Origin: Caenorhabditis elegans
Lineage: Eukaryota > Nematoda > Chromadorea > Rhabditida > Rhabditidae
NCBI RefSeq assembly: GCF_000002985.6
Contig: NC_003280.10
Location: 9,606,501 to 9,670,500, forward strand
DNA length: 64,000 bases
Reading direction: 5' to 3'
Shown: piece by piece, positions 10,640 through 22,841 of the stretch
Layout: every line of letters starts with the position of its first letter
Position numbering within the stretch: position 1 is the first letter of the stretch
Translations under genes and position numbers: made by a program
The notes under the pieces: generated by a model
Told to the model about the DNA's origin: nothing
Databases searched by the model: none
What the model saw: the letters and a program-made list of their open reading frames with translations, nothing else

Positions 10640-12139
10640 TACATGAAACAAAAGGATTACATTTAAAATTAACCCAAAATTAACTTAAAAATTAAATTTT
10701 CAAGCACGCCGTGGTTACGGTGGATTTTTGTACGCAACAAGTGTTTGCACCAATTGCATTAGATTTGACGACGAACATTTTTTGTTTGTTTTTCTTTGGC
10801 TTTGAAAGTTTATTTCAAACCTAGAATATGGCAAAACTGAATTTTCTAAACTCTCCATAACAAATTATTTTAAATACTCAGTGTATTCTTCGCACTCTTC
10901 TTATAAATTTTTGTGTTTGTTGCAATGCAATTTATCTGAAAATTAAAACCAAAAAAAAACAGTTTGAATAATATTCCCTTATTTATCTTGAAATTACAGT
11001 TAAAACCAAATTAAGGGGGAGCACAGAGGCAAGAAGGCACATCTCGGTATAGAACATTAGAAAAATTGAGCCTTTGCGGGGAAGATTTCTGAAAAATTCC
11101 AGTCAAAAATGGGAATTATACACTAGAACTTTACAGAAATCATTTAAAAAAAATTAATTTCTATCACAGATACAACAACTGAGAAAACTAGATTTTTGCG
11201 AGAAAATTGAGAAGGCCACCAAATGAGAAAATGGAATACCCAAAAAAAACAATCAATCGATAATTTCAGAGACTTTGGATTCATGGGAAAAGCAGAGATT
11301 GTGGACGGGTGAGAGAGAGAGACAGAGAGACGTAGAGAAGAAAAGTAAGAAACCTGTTAAAAGAACGAAGAAATCGAAGGGGAGAGAGAGAAAAGGGGAA
11401 AGAGAAATAGAAACTCTGACGTGGTTAACAATTTTTGGGTGACAATGAAAATACACAGTAATATTATAAATTCGTCAAAACCTGAAAGCCGAGCCCAATG
11501 AGAGCAAGGCATTGTTTCGACGAATGAATAATAAGCAATACAATTCGACAAATAATATATAAATTTCGATCCAAATGGATCATTTTTGAGTTGAAGATCA
11601 GGTTCGACTCAACACTGGATTATCTCCGTGATCGGTAGCTACAAGCTTAGATTATGATAGTGATAAGAGGTTTTTTGTGAACTCATAAGAATTTCCATAA
11701 CTTCTTAAACTTATCAATGATGCAGTTTCTAGTACCGAGTGCTGGCCAAGTTTGGTTTTGGGCTTTTTGAGTGGAAAACATGATTAAATTATTTTCAGAT
11801 ACAAATTTTTTGAATTTAAAATTCGAAAGTTTGCCACTCAGAAAACTCAAAAAACATTGAAAAAAAATAACTGAGAAAAATAAGATTGGTTTTATAAAAT
11901 GATGGACTTGATGAAGTTGAAGATGAAGACGTAGAGATCAGCGTCTGCTAGAAGAAGATTCGGGCGATTTTCGGTTTGAAGTGGTTGGGTGGGGGTGGGA
12001 TTTGATCCGGAGATCGAGCACGAGTTTTCCGATGCAAAATTTCAAAAATTTTCTTGCAGATTGGAAAAAGATCTAATAGTGTGGTCACTGTGTGTGTAAT
12101 TGATGTCGACTTCTAGGCTTCATCCACCCAATTTAATGT
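10640..12139. other. Intergenic region between the coiled-coil gene and the dnj-20 stop codon
   Basis: No coding exon is supportable. A GA-rich stretch on the plus strand lies at about 11310-11410. Part of the right half may be 3' UTR of dnj-20. Nothing else stands out. Confidence 0.4.
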
Positions 12140-15100
12140 TTAGAGGCCGTTGTACGCTTTGGGCTTCACGGTGTTTTGTTGAAGAATCTCGATGATCTGC
12201 GCTTTCTGTTCGTCCGACAGCTCCGTCTTGGGGAATTCAACATCAAAAGTGACGACAAGCATACCCTTCTTGTTGTTATCTTCAAGGGATGGCATTCCTT
12301 CGTCCTTCTTACGAAGACGGGCCCCTGGCCAGGTTACCTGGAAAAATCAAGTTCAATTATAACGGTAAAGGGAATTAATTTTAGAAAAAGAATATCTATA
12401 ACTTTTGGCTTTTTGAAAACAGAAAACGTGAATGTTGTGTTCAACCATATGTGTTCACTGTGGTCATTTCATCACCACCCTTATGTTTGCCACGTCATTC
12501 TCGTGATCAGCTGTTTGAACACTTTCGAACATTGTACCCCCTTTAAGTTAAACAATTCTTTTAGTGAAGCAAAACAGAAAGTGACGAATATATTCTCTAA
12601 AAATATGAGAAAAACCAACCTTATCTCTTTGAACCTTGACAATGTGCCCGTCGAGATGTTGAATTTCCATTTCGAAGCCGTTGAGCGCGTCTTGAAGTGA
12701 AATTGTCACATTTGTGTACAGATCATCACCCTTGCGTTCGAACCTGTAAAACATTTATAGATTGAGATTATATGAGCTTATAACGGAGATTGGAAAGGTC
12801 CAAAGTAAGAAGTGGAACTAAATTTCATTTTATATACGGTAGACTAAAAGTTCTGAGACACGAGACGAGCAAAAACGAACTGCCGATCATTTCCCGCCAA
12901 TTCGTGAATTGATCGACACACACACACAACACTTGCTGATAGAGATAGCGTGATGTCTCACTTCATTCCCAATCAATTCCAACAGCAAAAACGCAGATCA
13001 GTGTGAGATGACAGTGATAGAGAGAGTCAGAACTGCTGCTATTGATGCACCGAGACGATGACATAGAGAAGCAGACGCATCCCGCCCGGGCACACACACA
13101 CATACCGCCAACGCATCAAACATTCGTTTCGTATTACATCTCCTCCTACTACTCGCAGAGAGGAGGCGCGGAAGGCATGTATATACATATTGCGGAGATT
13201 AGTAATAGTAGTAGTTAGTTAGAAGTAGAAGGAGGAAAAGAAGAAGAAGAAGTGAAATGATATTGTCATTGACATGAACAACGATACGAGTAGATTGGAA
13301 AAAAGATGAAGAAGATGTCGATCGGGGTCATCTTGATTGACTCTTTTACTCCCACTATGCATTTTTTAAATAAGAACAGTGTGAGAAGGTTACTTTAAAA
13401 TCATTCAGGAGCACTATATTATGTATGCCCTCAGGTGTATTTAATTTATGGATCAATGTGTAGAAGTATAAAAAGACATTGAACATTCTCTCGCTTCCAG
13501 TGAAACACGATCAAATCAGATTCAATGCAGCTATCGAACTATCAGCAAGTTCCGTGTGAACATGAAGTGTGATTATCTAGAAATACCTAAAAAATCCCGA
13601 ATCACGTAGTCAAAGTTTTTTCATCGTCAGCTTCTGATGTCAAAGTTGGAACCTGTCCGCGTAATCGGGTAATATCGCTTATCCCGAATCCCGAGAGAAC
13701 GAAATGAGTAGCAACAAAACCGGAACTATTCCAGTTTTCATTAGATAAAAAGACGAGACTGACAAAAAATCTGAGACGACTGCGGCGGAGAAGGAAAAAA
13801 ACGTGTGGAAATTGGGAAGGAAAACGGCGGATGAGATAGAAACTGATAAGAGAATCCTGGAGACGACGACCTGGAGAAATGCGTGGTAGGGGGAGAGAAG
13901 AGAGTGAGAGAAAGGGAAAGAAAAATCACAGGTGTGGGCGTTTTTTAATATACACTTTTGTTATTTCTCTCCCCAACATGCACACAAAATAAAAGAACAC
14001 ATTGTGTGGAGGTGGTGGAAATTTCTGAAAATGAATCAACAAAATGGAAAAATATATAAATTCCAGAGCTACAGTAACCCAAACGACATCAAGCAATGGA
14101 GAACTTTAAACACGGAAGAAGTGCAATACAATAGATACTTGCAACATACACACCCAAACAAGAGAAGGTGGGCGTAGAAAATAATGTCATTTCAATTCAA
14201 ATCAATCAATCGGTTTCCAACGTTTCTTCTTGATCATCATCTTCTCGATTGACACAACCTTGTCATTTGAGTTGGACGAGGACAAGATATTTAGATTGAT
14301 TGGAATTTAATCAATTCCTCATTTTGATAAGAAACATATTTCGGAAACAACTATAAAAGTATGCGTGGGGTTTAATGAAGAATGGCAATTCTGAAGATCG
14401 TGACTAGTATCAGTTGACTAAAATTCGGTTAACAATAACAAGCTGTCGAAGGCCAGCAAAGATTAATTGCCGATTAATTTCACCGTTAAACAAACGTTTT
14501 CATCGGCAATTTTCATTTGAATTTTGAAGGCATCGAAGGCAATTTTTAACTTAAAATTACCATGTTACATTTTGAAAATCCACATCCTAAAAGATTGAAA
14601 TAAAATTTCTCAAAATCATGGTAATCGATAAAGAACGTCTGACAAAAGATAAGCCGTCAATCAACGCTAGAAGCCAAAGAAGAAATGAGCGAAAGGACGA
14701 ACTGACGCAAGCGCAACCTGGTGCTCGTCGTCAAGAGCCTAGTCTTGAGCCCGGTGGAGCACAGAGAGAGAATGACAAACTTCGCTTCTACACACACATC
14801 AATCAGTTGGACAAATAGAAAATCAAGAGAGGGAGAGAGAGAGAAAGAGAAACCAAGCTCATGGGCCGGACGAAAAAAAAAGTGAAAAAGAAGAAATGAA
14901 TGAGCACAAAGTATGTGTGCGTCTGTTTGCGGCTGACGACGATTTTTTATCGATTCATCAATCGGGAATGCTCTAACCGGATGTTTGGGCAGACCCATCA
15001 CTGTTCAGTAGCAAACTTTGAGAGAAATGTGAAACAGAAATGCCATTCTTAAATGCCGAAAATTGTTCAATTCGAAAAATCCGATGATCAGCGAAAACAA

Positions 15101-17670
15101 CGATTAAAATCATAAATTCCTTCTTCTTTTGAAAAACAAAACGTTGTTGTTGCCGAGAAGATGAACAAGGAGACGAAACAAGTGACGATGAATACGCACA
15201 CAGTACCAACGCCCTCATTCAAATTGTGAAATCAGTGAAAATGAATCAATTGAAATGTAAACGAGGAGAGATGGGCGGATGGTTGGGTGTTGAACTATGA
15301 GTGTTCATTTCAAAGGGAAAACATTCTACCGAATAGGCTTCCACTAAATGTTTTGATATTTCAAGAGAGCTAAACAATTAATTGTTCTAATTCAATAAAT
15401 TGGCAAAAACCGGGTTAGCAATGCGTTATGTGCTCGTTCGGATTGGACAGGTGGAAGAGCAAGGAATAAAGCAAACAATTGTGAAACAGTCCGAACATGT
15501 CTGTTTTTTCTCTAAAATCACGAGCCACCTTCACTTTCTCGTGTGTGTGCTTGTTTGCGGGGTTGACTAACTGACTAACAGGGCGGTCTCTCAAAGCGAA
15601 CATGTGATTTCTGCCTGTCTAAATTTTAATTAAAATAGCAAAACTTCCTATATCACAATTTTCGACGGAAAAGTACAGGAGAATGTTCTCTCACAAATTT
15701 TCAGTTATGAATGACGTTAGGGTATTATGTATGTATTTAGTATTCAACAGTATAAGTATGTGTGATTGACACATGCCAAATCTGAACTGGTTTCACAGTT
15801 TTGTGTTGGAAATGATGGGAGAAAATCGGAATGACTATGAGTGAGAGGTGTTAAGTGGAAGAGCGGTTTCACTTTTTTGGCGAATTTTTTGTTTATAGGG
15901 AAATGAACATATTATGCAAACGACGAAATGTCTCGCAACGCGGATAGCAGATTACTGTAACGCATTGCCCGCGTGGCGAGACCCATGATCTACCGAAAAT
16001 TCTCATCTTTAGGCGTCTGCGTTACAAGAAGAATTCAATAATCACGAAAATATCTGATTTTGAAAATTGGGATGATTTTTTCTGACGATTTAATAATTCC
16101 AAATTTCCCATATTTTTCGACATATCAACGAGGAAGTTTCACATTTCCGGGTTAGAAATACAATTTCTAAACAAAAATTCAACACTATTTTCAGTGAAAA
16201 AACATCGAGTGTTCGTTCACCTGCGGAAAAAAGTACAAGTGCGTGGTGGAGTGAAGAGTGTGATGATGAGGAAGTCAAAAATGTTACACTTTTCCAACTA
16301 AAACTAACTAACTAAATGATGGAATCGTTAGAAACAAGGAGGAGAAAAAATAACGGAGAAACTAATGGGTTTTTGAGGGAATTCGTTAAAAAAGTGCAAT
16401 TTTTCTAAGCTAGACGGCTTCTGAGGAGGGGAAGATCAAATAAATTTAAAAAGAGAAGGAAAACCTACCTTGGATGCTTCTGAATTCGAATCTTGAATTT
16501 CAAATCTCCTGGATCTCCTTCAATGTGTGGTTCTCCCTCTCCGTGGAAAATTTGTTGATGACCATTATCGGCTCCAACCTCCACTTCAACCTTAAAATTT
16601 ATGTTGAATTAGAATAACTTCACTGCCAAAAAAAAAGTATCGCTCACCTCCAAAACTTTATTCTCCTGAACCAGCTTCACATTTGGGCACTCGTCACAAA
16701 CTTTCACTTGGAACATTTGGAACCTTCCCTGTCCCATTTGTTCGGTACGCATCTCGTGACGGCAGTTACATTGACGAGTTCCTGACGTTTGCTTGTAAAC
16801 CGCCTTTTTACGTTTGATCTGGAAAAAATGAATTTCTTATAAGGGGGAACATGTTATTGTGAACTATGATAATCCGATTATTTCAACTGGATTCTTTTTT
16901 GCAGATTTAAGTCCTATTTCACTTACCTCGACAAAATGTCCATTGTACACCTCTTCCAGCGTGACGAACAAGTCGATTGTCACATCAGCTCCCTGAAAAA
17001 TCAATAATTGTGAAATTAATTAATAATTAAACTTTCGCGTATATTTGAAACTAAATTCGAAAGGAAATAGTTTTAAATATTGATAAATAACCTTTGGAGT
17101 TCCTTCTTCACCTCCATGACCACCTCCGCCACCGAAGAAGTCTCCGAAGAATGATGAGAATGGATCATGGCCTCCACCACCACCACCACCCATTTTCGCA
17201 ACACCTTCTTCTCCATGTCGATCGTACATTGCTCGTTTTTCTTTATCAGAAAGTACCTGAAAAATCGATTTTTGTGACGTTTTGGAAAATTAGATCTTGG
17301 AGAATCAGCACCAAAATTTTTCTTTTGGGTATTTGTTTTTTTTTAAACTTATTTTGAATGGCAGAATGAAAACTAGTTTTAAATCTACAAACCTCGTAAG
17401 CCGACGATAAATCTTGGAATTTCTCATTTGCCATTTCATCGTCCTGGTTCCTATCGGGGTGTAATTCTTTTGCTAATTTTCGATAGGCCTGAAATAATTG
17501 CAAATTTTCAATATAAAAACTCAATTAACAATTCAAAAACTTACCTTTTTAATCTGATTAGCATTGGCATTTTTTGCGACACCCAAAATTTTATAAAAAT
17601 CCCTTCCACACTCGACAAAAGCGACCAGGGATGAGGCCAAGACCAGTAGGGAAACGTTCAATATCCGCAT
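12140..17670 (-). CDS. dnj-20: ER-lumenal DnaJ co-chaperone (DNAJB11/ERdj3 type)
   Basis: Eight exons (17545-17670, 17393-17488, 17092-17256, 16927-16992, 16648-16818, 16469-16590, 12620-12743, 12140-12337) join to 355 residues. A signal peptide ([21 protein letters not shown]) precedes a J domain with the HPDRN motif that stimulates BiP ATPase. A Gly/Phe region ([27 protein letters not shown]) and the C-terminal substrate-binding domains follow. The cysteine-containing insert ([18 protein letters not shown]) is typical of ERdj3. The protein works with BiP on unfolded secretory clients in the ER lumen. There is no KDEL-type tail, as in the family. Intron 6 is 3.7 kb, far larger than all the others. 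The gene is divergent from glucosidase II beta, and the intervening promoter has UPR-like sites. Confidence 0.93.
12744..16468. other. 3.7 kb intron of dnj-20
   Basis: No open frame with splice partners was found inside. Content: a CA-repeat and GC-rich patch around 12918-13110 (CCCGCCCGGG), a (GAA)n-like patch near 13230, GA-rich patches at 13880-13920 and 14825-14855, and a single MITE terminus at about 15955-15995 (GCGTGGCGAGACCCA). The size suggests an enhancer-bearing or alternative-promoter intron, but no RNA gene was recognised. Confidence 0.5.
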
Positions 17671-18138
17671 GTTTTACTGCAAAAAATTTTTTTTAGAAAA
17701 TTTAGAGCAGGACACAAAGAAATTGGGGCTGAAATTCTAAGAAAATTATTTTTCCGGATGAAAAAGTCCAAAAACTACCACGTTTATGCACACGTCAGTT
17801 AAACGGTGAAGCGGTGGAGCGCACTTGCATTTTTTCTTATCGGTTATAAAATTATTGGCATGTTTTTGGTATTTTTTAAAGTTTTTATGTCGAAAATGAT
17901 TAGAAAACTTGTTTAAACAAAGAAAAATCAATAATAAAAAATTTGTTTTCGAACGTTAAAACTTTAAAACATTGATATCGGCATGAGACCCATCCTGAAC
18001 CACATATGCGCCTTTAAATTAAAACCGTAACCCTCTTTTTTTCTTTTTGAAAATTTTCTTTGTGAATTATCAATTTTTTGATTTCTATTGCTATGTTGTT
18101 GACTATTTTCAGAATTTCAAAGCATATATTTTACAGAT
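17671..18138. promoter_or_regulatory. Shared divergent promoter of dnj-20 and glucosidase II beta
   Basis: This 468 bp segment separates the start codons of two ER protein-folding genes transcribed outward. It contains CCACGT at 17778-17783 and ACACGTCA at 17790-17797. Read on the minus strand, the second is TGACGTGT, one base from the XBP-1/ATF6 consensus TGACGTGG; the first reads ACGTGG. Paired ACGT-core sites 12 bp apart fit unfolded-protein-response control of both genes. The sites are seen directly; the regulation is inferred. Confidence 0.6.
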
Positions 18139-19914
18139 ATGCTTCCAAAAATATTAATATTCCTACTGCCTGCATTTTTAGCAGCTGAAGACGTCACTCA
18201 GAGACAACTGAAACCGGTAAAGGGAGTTCCTCATTCTCGTAAGTATTTACAACATTTTAAAATCGTTATGAACTGTTCAATTAAAGTTTTAAACTCAAAA
18301 ATTTTTATTTTAATTTCAAGATAAAAATCCCTATTGGCTCCACATATAAAACCCATTATACTTTCATTTATCGATTTTCAGGTCTCAACCTGTACCAACC
18401 TTCCACAACTGACACCTTCCGATGCTTGGACGGATCCCAAACAATTCTCTATTCCCAATTAAACGATGACTATTGCGATTGTAAAGATGGAAGTGATGAG
18501 CCCGGAACTTCTGCTTGTGGAAACGCTTTTTTCTACTGCTCCAATGTCGGTCATAAAGGAAATTTCATTCCAACTAACCGAGTAAATGATAAACTTTGCG
18601 ATTGCTGTGATGGAAGTGACGAGTATGATTCTGGTGTCGATTGCCCAAACATTTGTGATGAACTAGGCAGAGCAGCTAGAATTGAACATGAAAAAGTTGC
18701 AAATATAGCTAGAAAAGGATACCAGAAGCGTCAAGAGTTGGCTAAGGAAGGACAAGCTTTGAGAGATTCTAAGCTGAAGGATGTCGAGCCACTTAGACAA
18801 GAAAGAGCACTTTTGGAGCCGGATCGTGTGAAGTTTGAAGGAGAGAAAAAGGTTGCGGAAGATGCAGAGAGAAAGTTGCAAGATGAACATAGAAATCAAT
18901 GGGAATCAGTGAAAAATGAAAAGAAGAAGTTGAGAGCAGCAGAATGGTTCGATGAGTTGGATTTGGATAAGAATGGAAAAATCGATAAAGAAGAGCTCAG
19001 ACAGAATATATTTTTAGACGATGATAATGATGGATTCGTTAGTGAAGATGAGGTTAAAGCATATCACACAGTTGGTAAGTTTGAAAGATTTTAAGGTTTT
19101 ATATTTAAAATATTAATTTATTTCAGATGAAGCTGATTTGGAGCACTTCCAGTCACTCATGTACGATCGACTGAAAACTGCTAAACGCACTCATCTTGAC
19201 GACATCCGACACAAAGAAGAAGAGGAAAAGGAAAGAGCTAAAGCTTTAGAAAATGCTCCAGATGACGATGATCTTCTAGCAGAAGAAGACAGACACGATG
19301 CTGAAGGTTCGGAGGATATTGCCCACCCAGATGAGGATGACGAGAAGATGCCAGACTATCCACCAGAAGTTCAACAATTAACTGAAAAAGCACGTGAAGC
19401 ACGTCGACTATTCGATGAAGTTAATACGAAAGTTCAAGACCTTGACGCAAAGATTCGTGAAGCTGAAGACTTTGCTAACTCAGATTATGGCGAGGACAGC
19501 GCGTGGGCTGCACTTAAAGACAAATGTTTTGATAGAAATGTCCAACAGTACACATATCAATTCTGTCCATTTGGACAAAATACTCAAAAAGATACGGGCG
19601 CCTACAGTGGAACTTCACTTGGAAGTTTCAAGGAATGGAGTGGCCCAGAAGGAAATAAGTACTCCAAGATGCATTTTGGAGATGGACAACAGTGTTGGAA
19701 TGGACCAAAGAGGAGCACTGATGTGAGTTTTAAAACAATACGGAATACAAAAAAACCTTCAATCTAAATTTAATTTCAGATCACCATTGAATGCGGAGAA
19801 GAAAATGAGCTTGTTGAAGTCACGGAGCCAGCAAAATGCGAGTATCTCTTCACCTTCCGAACTCCATTGGCATGTGCTGATCCTGACAAGGAAGTTGTTC
19901 ACGAGGAACTTTAA
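18139..19914 (+). CDS. Glucosidase II beta subunit (PRKCSH/80K-H homologue)
   Basis: Exons 18139-18238, 18382-19074, 19127-19722 and 19780-19914 give 507 residues. The protein is the non-catalytic subunit that retains glucosidase II in the ER and helps it trim glucose from N-glycans in the calnexin cycle. Domains in order: a signal peptide (MLPKILIFLLPAFLAAE); two LDL-receptor-A-like Cys modules (CLDGSQ...CDCKDGSDEP and CDCCDGSDEYD); a long coiled coil; an EF-hand pair (DLDKNGKIDKEEL and DDDNDGFVSEDE); a second, acidic coiled coil; a C-terminal mannose-6-phosphate-receptor homology domain (YTYQFCPFGQNTQ; CWNGPKRS; CGEENELVEV; CEYLFTFRTPLAC); and the ER-retention tail HEEL. Length and order match the family. 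I recall this locus as ZK1307.8. It is divergent from dnj-20. Confidence 0.95.
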
Positions 19915-22841
19915 ATTCATGTAACAAAATTTTACAACATGTTTTATCATTATTTTATACTTCTTTTAACTGTTTTATCATAGAATTTGTGAGCACACTT
20001 TTTTAATTCTTTGGGTATCTTTTCATCTGTGAAAACAACATTCTTCTTTTATTATTTTTCAATGAAAGAAAAGTGAGAATTATTCTCCTTGTTTCGCTTG
20101 AATGAATAAAGAAAACTAATGGCGGGAACTCTTTGAATTTTAAATTTGTTTTATTCATTCGTTTCTCCTGCAATTCTCAAGATCAGAGGATTCATTTTTC
20201 AGGATGCTCTTTCTTTTAAAAGAATCAAATTTCCTTTTTGAACTCAGATTGAAGGCGTCAAATTTGGCACGTTTCTTGGATTGTAGTCTGAATTTGATTT
20301 TTTTTCATTCGGGATAGTAAGGATTTTAATCTGAAAATTTGTTTTAGCAAAGCACGAGGATAACAAAATGGAGAATAATTTAAACTTTCAATTAACAGTC
20401 TTGAAAAGTTATTTTTAAAATTATATAATTCATCTCAAATTGAAAAAAAAATGAATAGGAATTTTCGAGTATAACAGATCTTTGAAATATTCTCAATTCA
20501 GTGCAATTATAACATGCACTACAAATATTTGTGAACATGTAATAATATGATTGTATGCTTTTCCTGAATTATTTTTCATTTTTCACATTTTTTTTTCTTC
20601 TGAAATCCATGGATCCCATCGTTGTTCGATCCTTCTCCAATTGCCTCAGGGCGTTTTTGTTAGGATTTTGTGTAATTACATGTTTGAAGCAAATAATCTG
20701 AAACTAAAACTTCCGGGAAAAAAAGAATAACCATTATTAATTCTCGGTGTTTTTCTTTAAAGTTGAGAGAAATCGAACAAAACGCATAAAAATAGATTAA
20801 GATCTTAGGCAGAAATTTGAAAATTCTTATTATTAATCCGATGAATTTGGTAAACTAGTTCAAAGGCACATGAGGTTTTGTGACAACCAGGCTATTCATA
20901 TTAAATTTAAAATCAATTCAAAACATCGCTACAGTACTACGACCGTACAATACCATAGCCAAACATTGCCCACCACATGGCGCATCGAAAAAGAATACTA
21001 TTTTAATAAATATTTAAGATTTATCTCAAAAGATTGCACAACCTTGAAAGATTTCTAATTTTTCTAATAAGATTGCTATTTAATCTTGTGAGATTACACA
21101 ACTGCTAAAATATTGCTAATTTATATGAAAAGATTGGATTTGAGTTGCCTAAATCATCAACAGTAAGTTATTGTCAGCTGTGACGTCACTACACTACAAA
21201 CTACCAATACTACAAACTATGACTTTCTATACCTTCCGATTGAACTTCTTGCACGTATTCTGGCCCATGCTCTTTCTTGAAAAACAGAACAGAATAGACT
21301 TTTTGACCTAAAAACTGCACCCCCGCTAGAACGACTTTTCCTATTTTACTCATTTCTTCTCCATTTTTCTTCAAAATTTTACGCATTTTTTGTTCTTTCG
21401 CCGCCTTTTCCTCTTCATCTCAAGTAATCATCCAAAAGCACGCAATGAGCCGAATAGTCCAAAAAAGTAGGCGGAGCTTAGACACCCTCGGGGCTTCATT
21501 CGGAATTGGCAGTGTTTCTTTAGTTCCAGGAATAATGGACTTTCGTGGAATTTCCCAAATATTTCAAGTATAAAAGAAAATTTAAATGGCTCATTTTTGT
21601 TGAGTTCTGCTGCTCCGATTCATTTTTTGGCACATTCATAGCTAATTGACAAAGAGTGGCATGTGAGAAAATTGGTCTTTATTAGTCGTTTTCTGAGCTT
21701 CTGATGTTGAATCTGAAACAGCTTTAGTTACAGAATCAACAAGATTTGTCACTTTTTGTTTGGAATTCCGGGTCCATCGAGAATTTTTTATTTATATTTT
21801 TATGTGAAAAAAAACTCGGAACATCCACTCGACAGCTTCTTTCTTCCTCTTTTCCCCCAATTCACAAAATCAAATTTTCAAGTGCGATCCTAAAAATCTC
21901 GTGAATTTCGCAGAACACCCAGCGAGGGAATAATTTCATTTTTCAGAGGTTTTTTTTTCGATTTGCCGGAATTGCCGGATTCTGGAAATTTTGAAAAGAT
22001 GCCGAAAATTTTCAAATCCGGCAATTGTCGATATTTCCGTAAAGCAGGTTCTGCCAAAAAATTCAGCATTTCAAACAGTATTTTCATCGATCTTCGCCCA
22101 ATGGTTGATGAACTTTTCCCTCTCTTATGATGTTCTGAGTTCAAATATTACAATTTTCATCTGATTTTTTTCCATATTTTTCCGCCTGGACATTCATCAT
22201 CAACGAAAGAATCCCATTCTTTGCTGTCTGCTCGGAATAAGTGAAGATGCTCTTTTCTTGAGTAGTCGTTTTTTTGTTGAAAAATGTCCTCATTTTTCTT
22301 TTTTCGTTTTTTTTCTACTTTTTCTGCACCAAAACCACCGTAATCTAATCTTGTTTGCAATTTCACGAGACAAAAACGAAAAAATTTCCGTTCGTTTTGA
22401 GAGGAAATTGTGAAGAAAAATGAGATGGCTCTACCTCCTGGAATAAGGGTAAATGAGTTTTAGTTTGAAAGTCAAAAAAGTTTTTTTTTTGGCTGAAAGA
22501 AACTTGGAAAAAAGTTAATTGGAAAAAATGGTAGTGGGGGTGGAGTAAGACTGGCTTTGTCTGAACGTTTTGACCTACTTGCAAGTTAGTTTTGAAGCTC
22601 AAAAATAATTTTGCTTTTTCAGGCAATCGTTTTGGACTACAAAGTCACTGACTATGGGGGCATCCGTGCCTACAGTACATTACTATTGTTTTATTCAACC
22701 GCTATAGAAGTATACTATAGTTTTCTACAATAAAATAGTTAGGCAATACAACATTTTAAATTCCCATTTATTAAATACCTGCCAGCAAAAGGTGCAAGCC
22801 CAGACTCGGTTGTCCAAATAACTTTTTGAACTCACGAAATC
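19915..22841. other. Gene-poor AT-rich interval
   Basis: After the glucosidase II beta 3' UTR (AATAAA-type signal near 20104) no gene is supportable. One possible remnant is noted: ATG at 22425 with a good donor at 22449 and an acceptor before 22623 form two short in-phase pieces (MALPPGIR and AIVLDYK), but no further exon follows before the palindrome at 22842. The sequence TGTGACGTCACT near 21180 resembles a CRE. Confidence 0.4.

Noticed and set aside
12176-12700. 174-codon plus-strand frame
   Set aside because: It is antisense to dnj-20 exons 7 and 8 and has no independent features.
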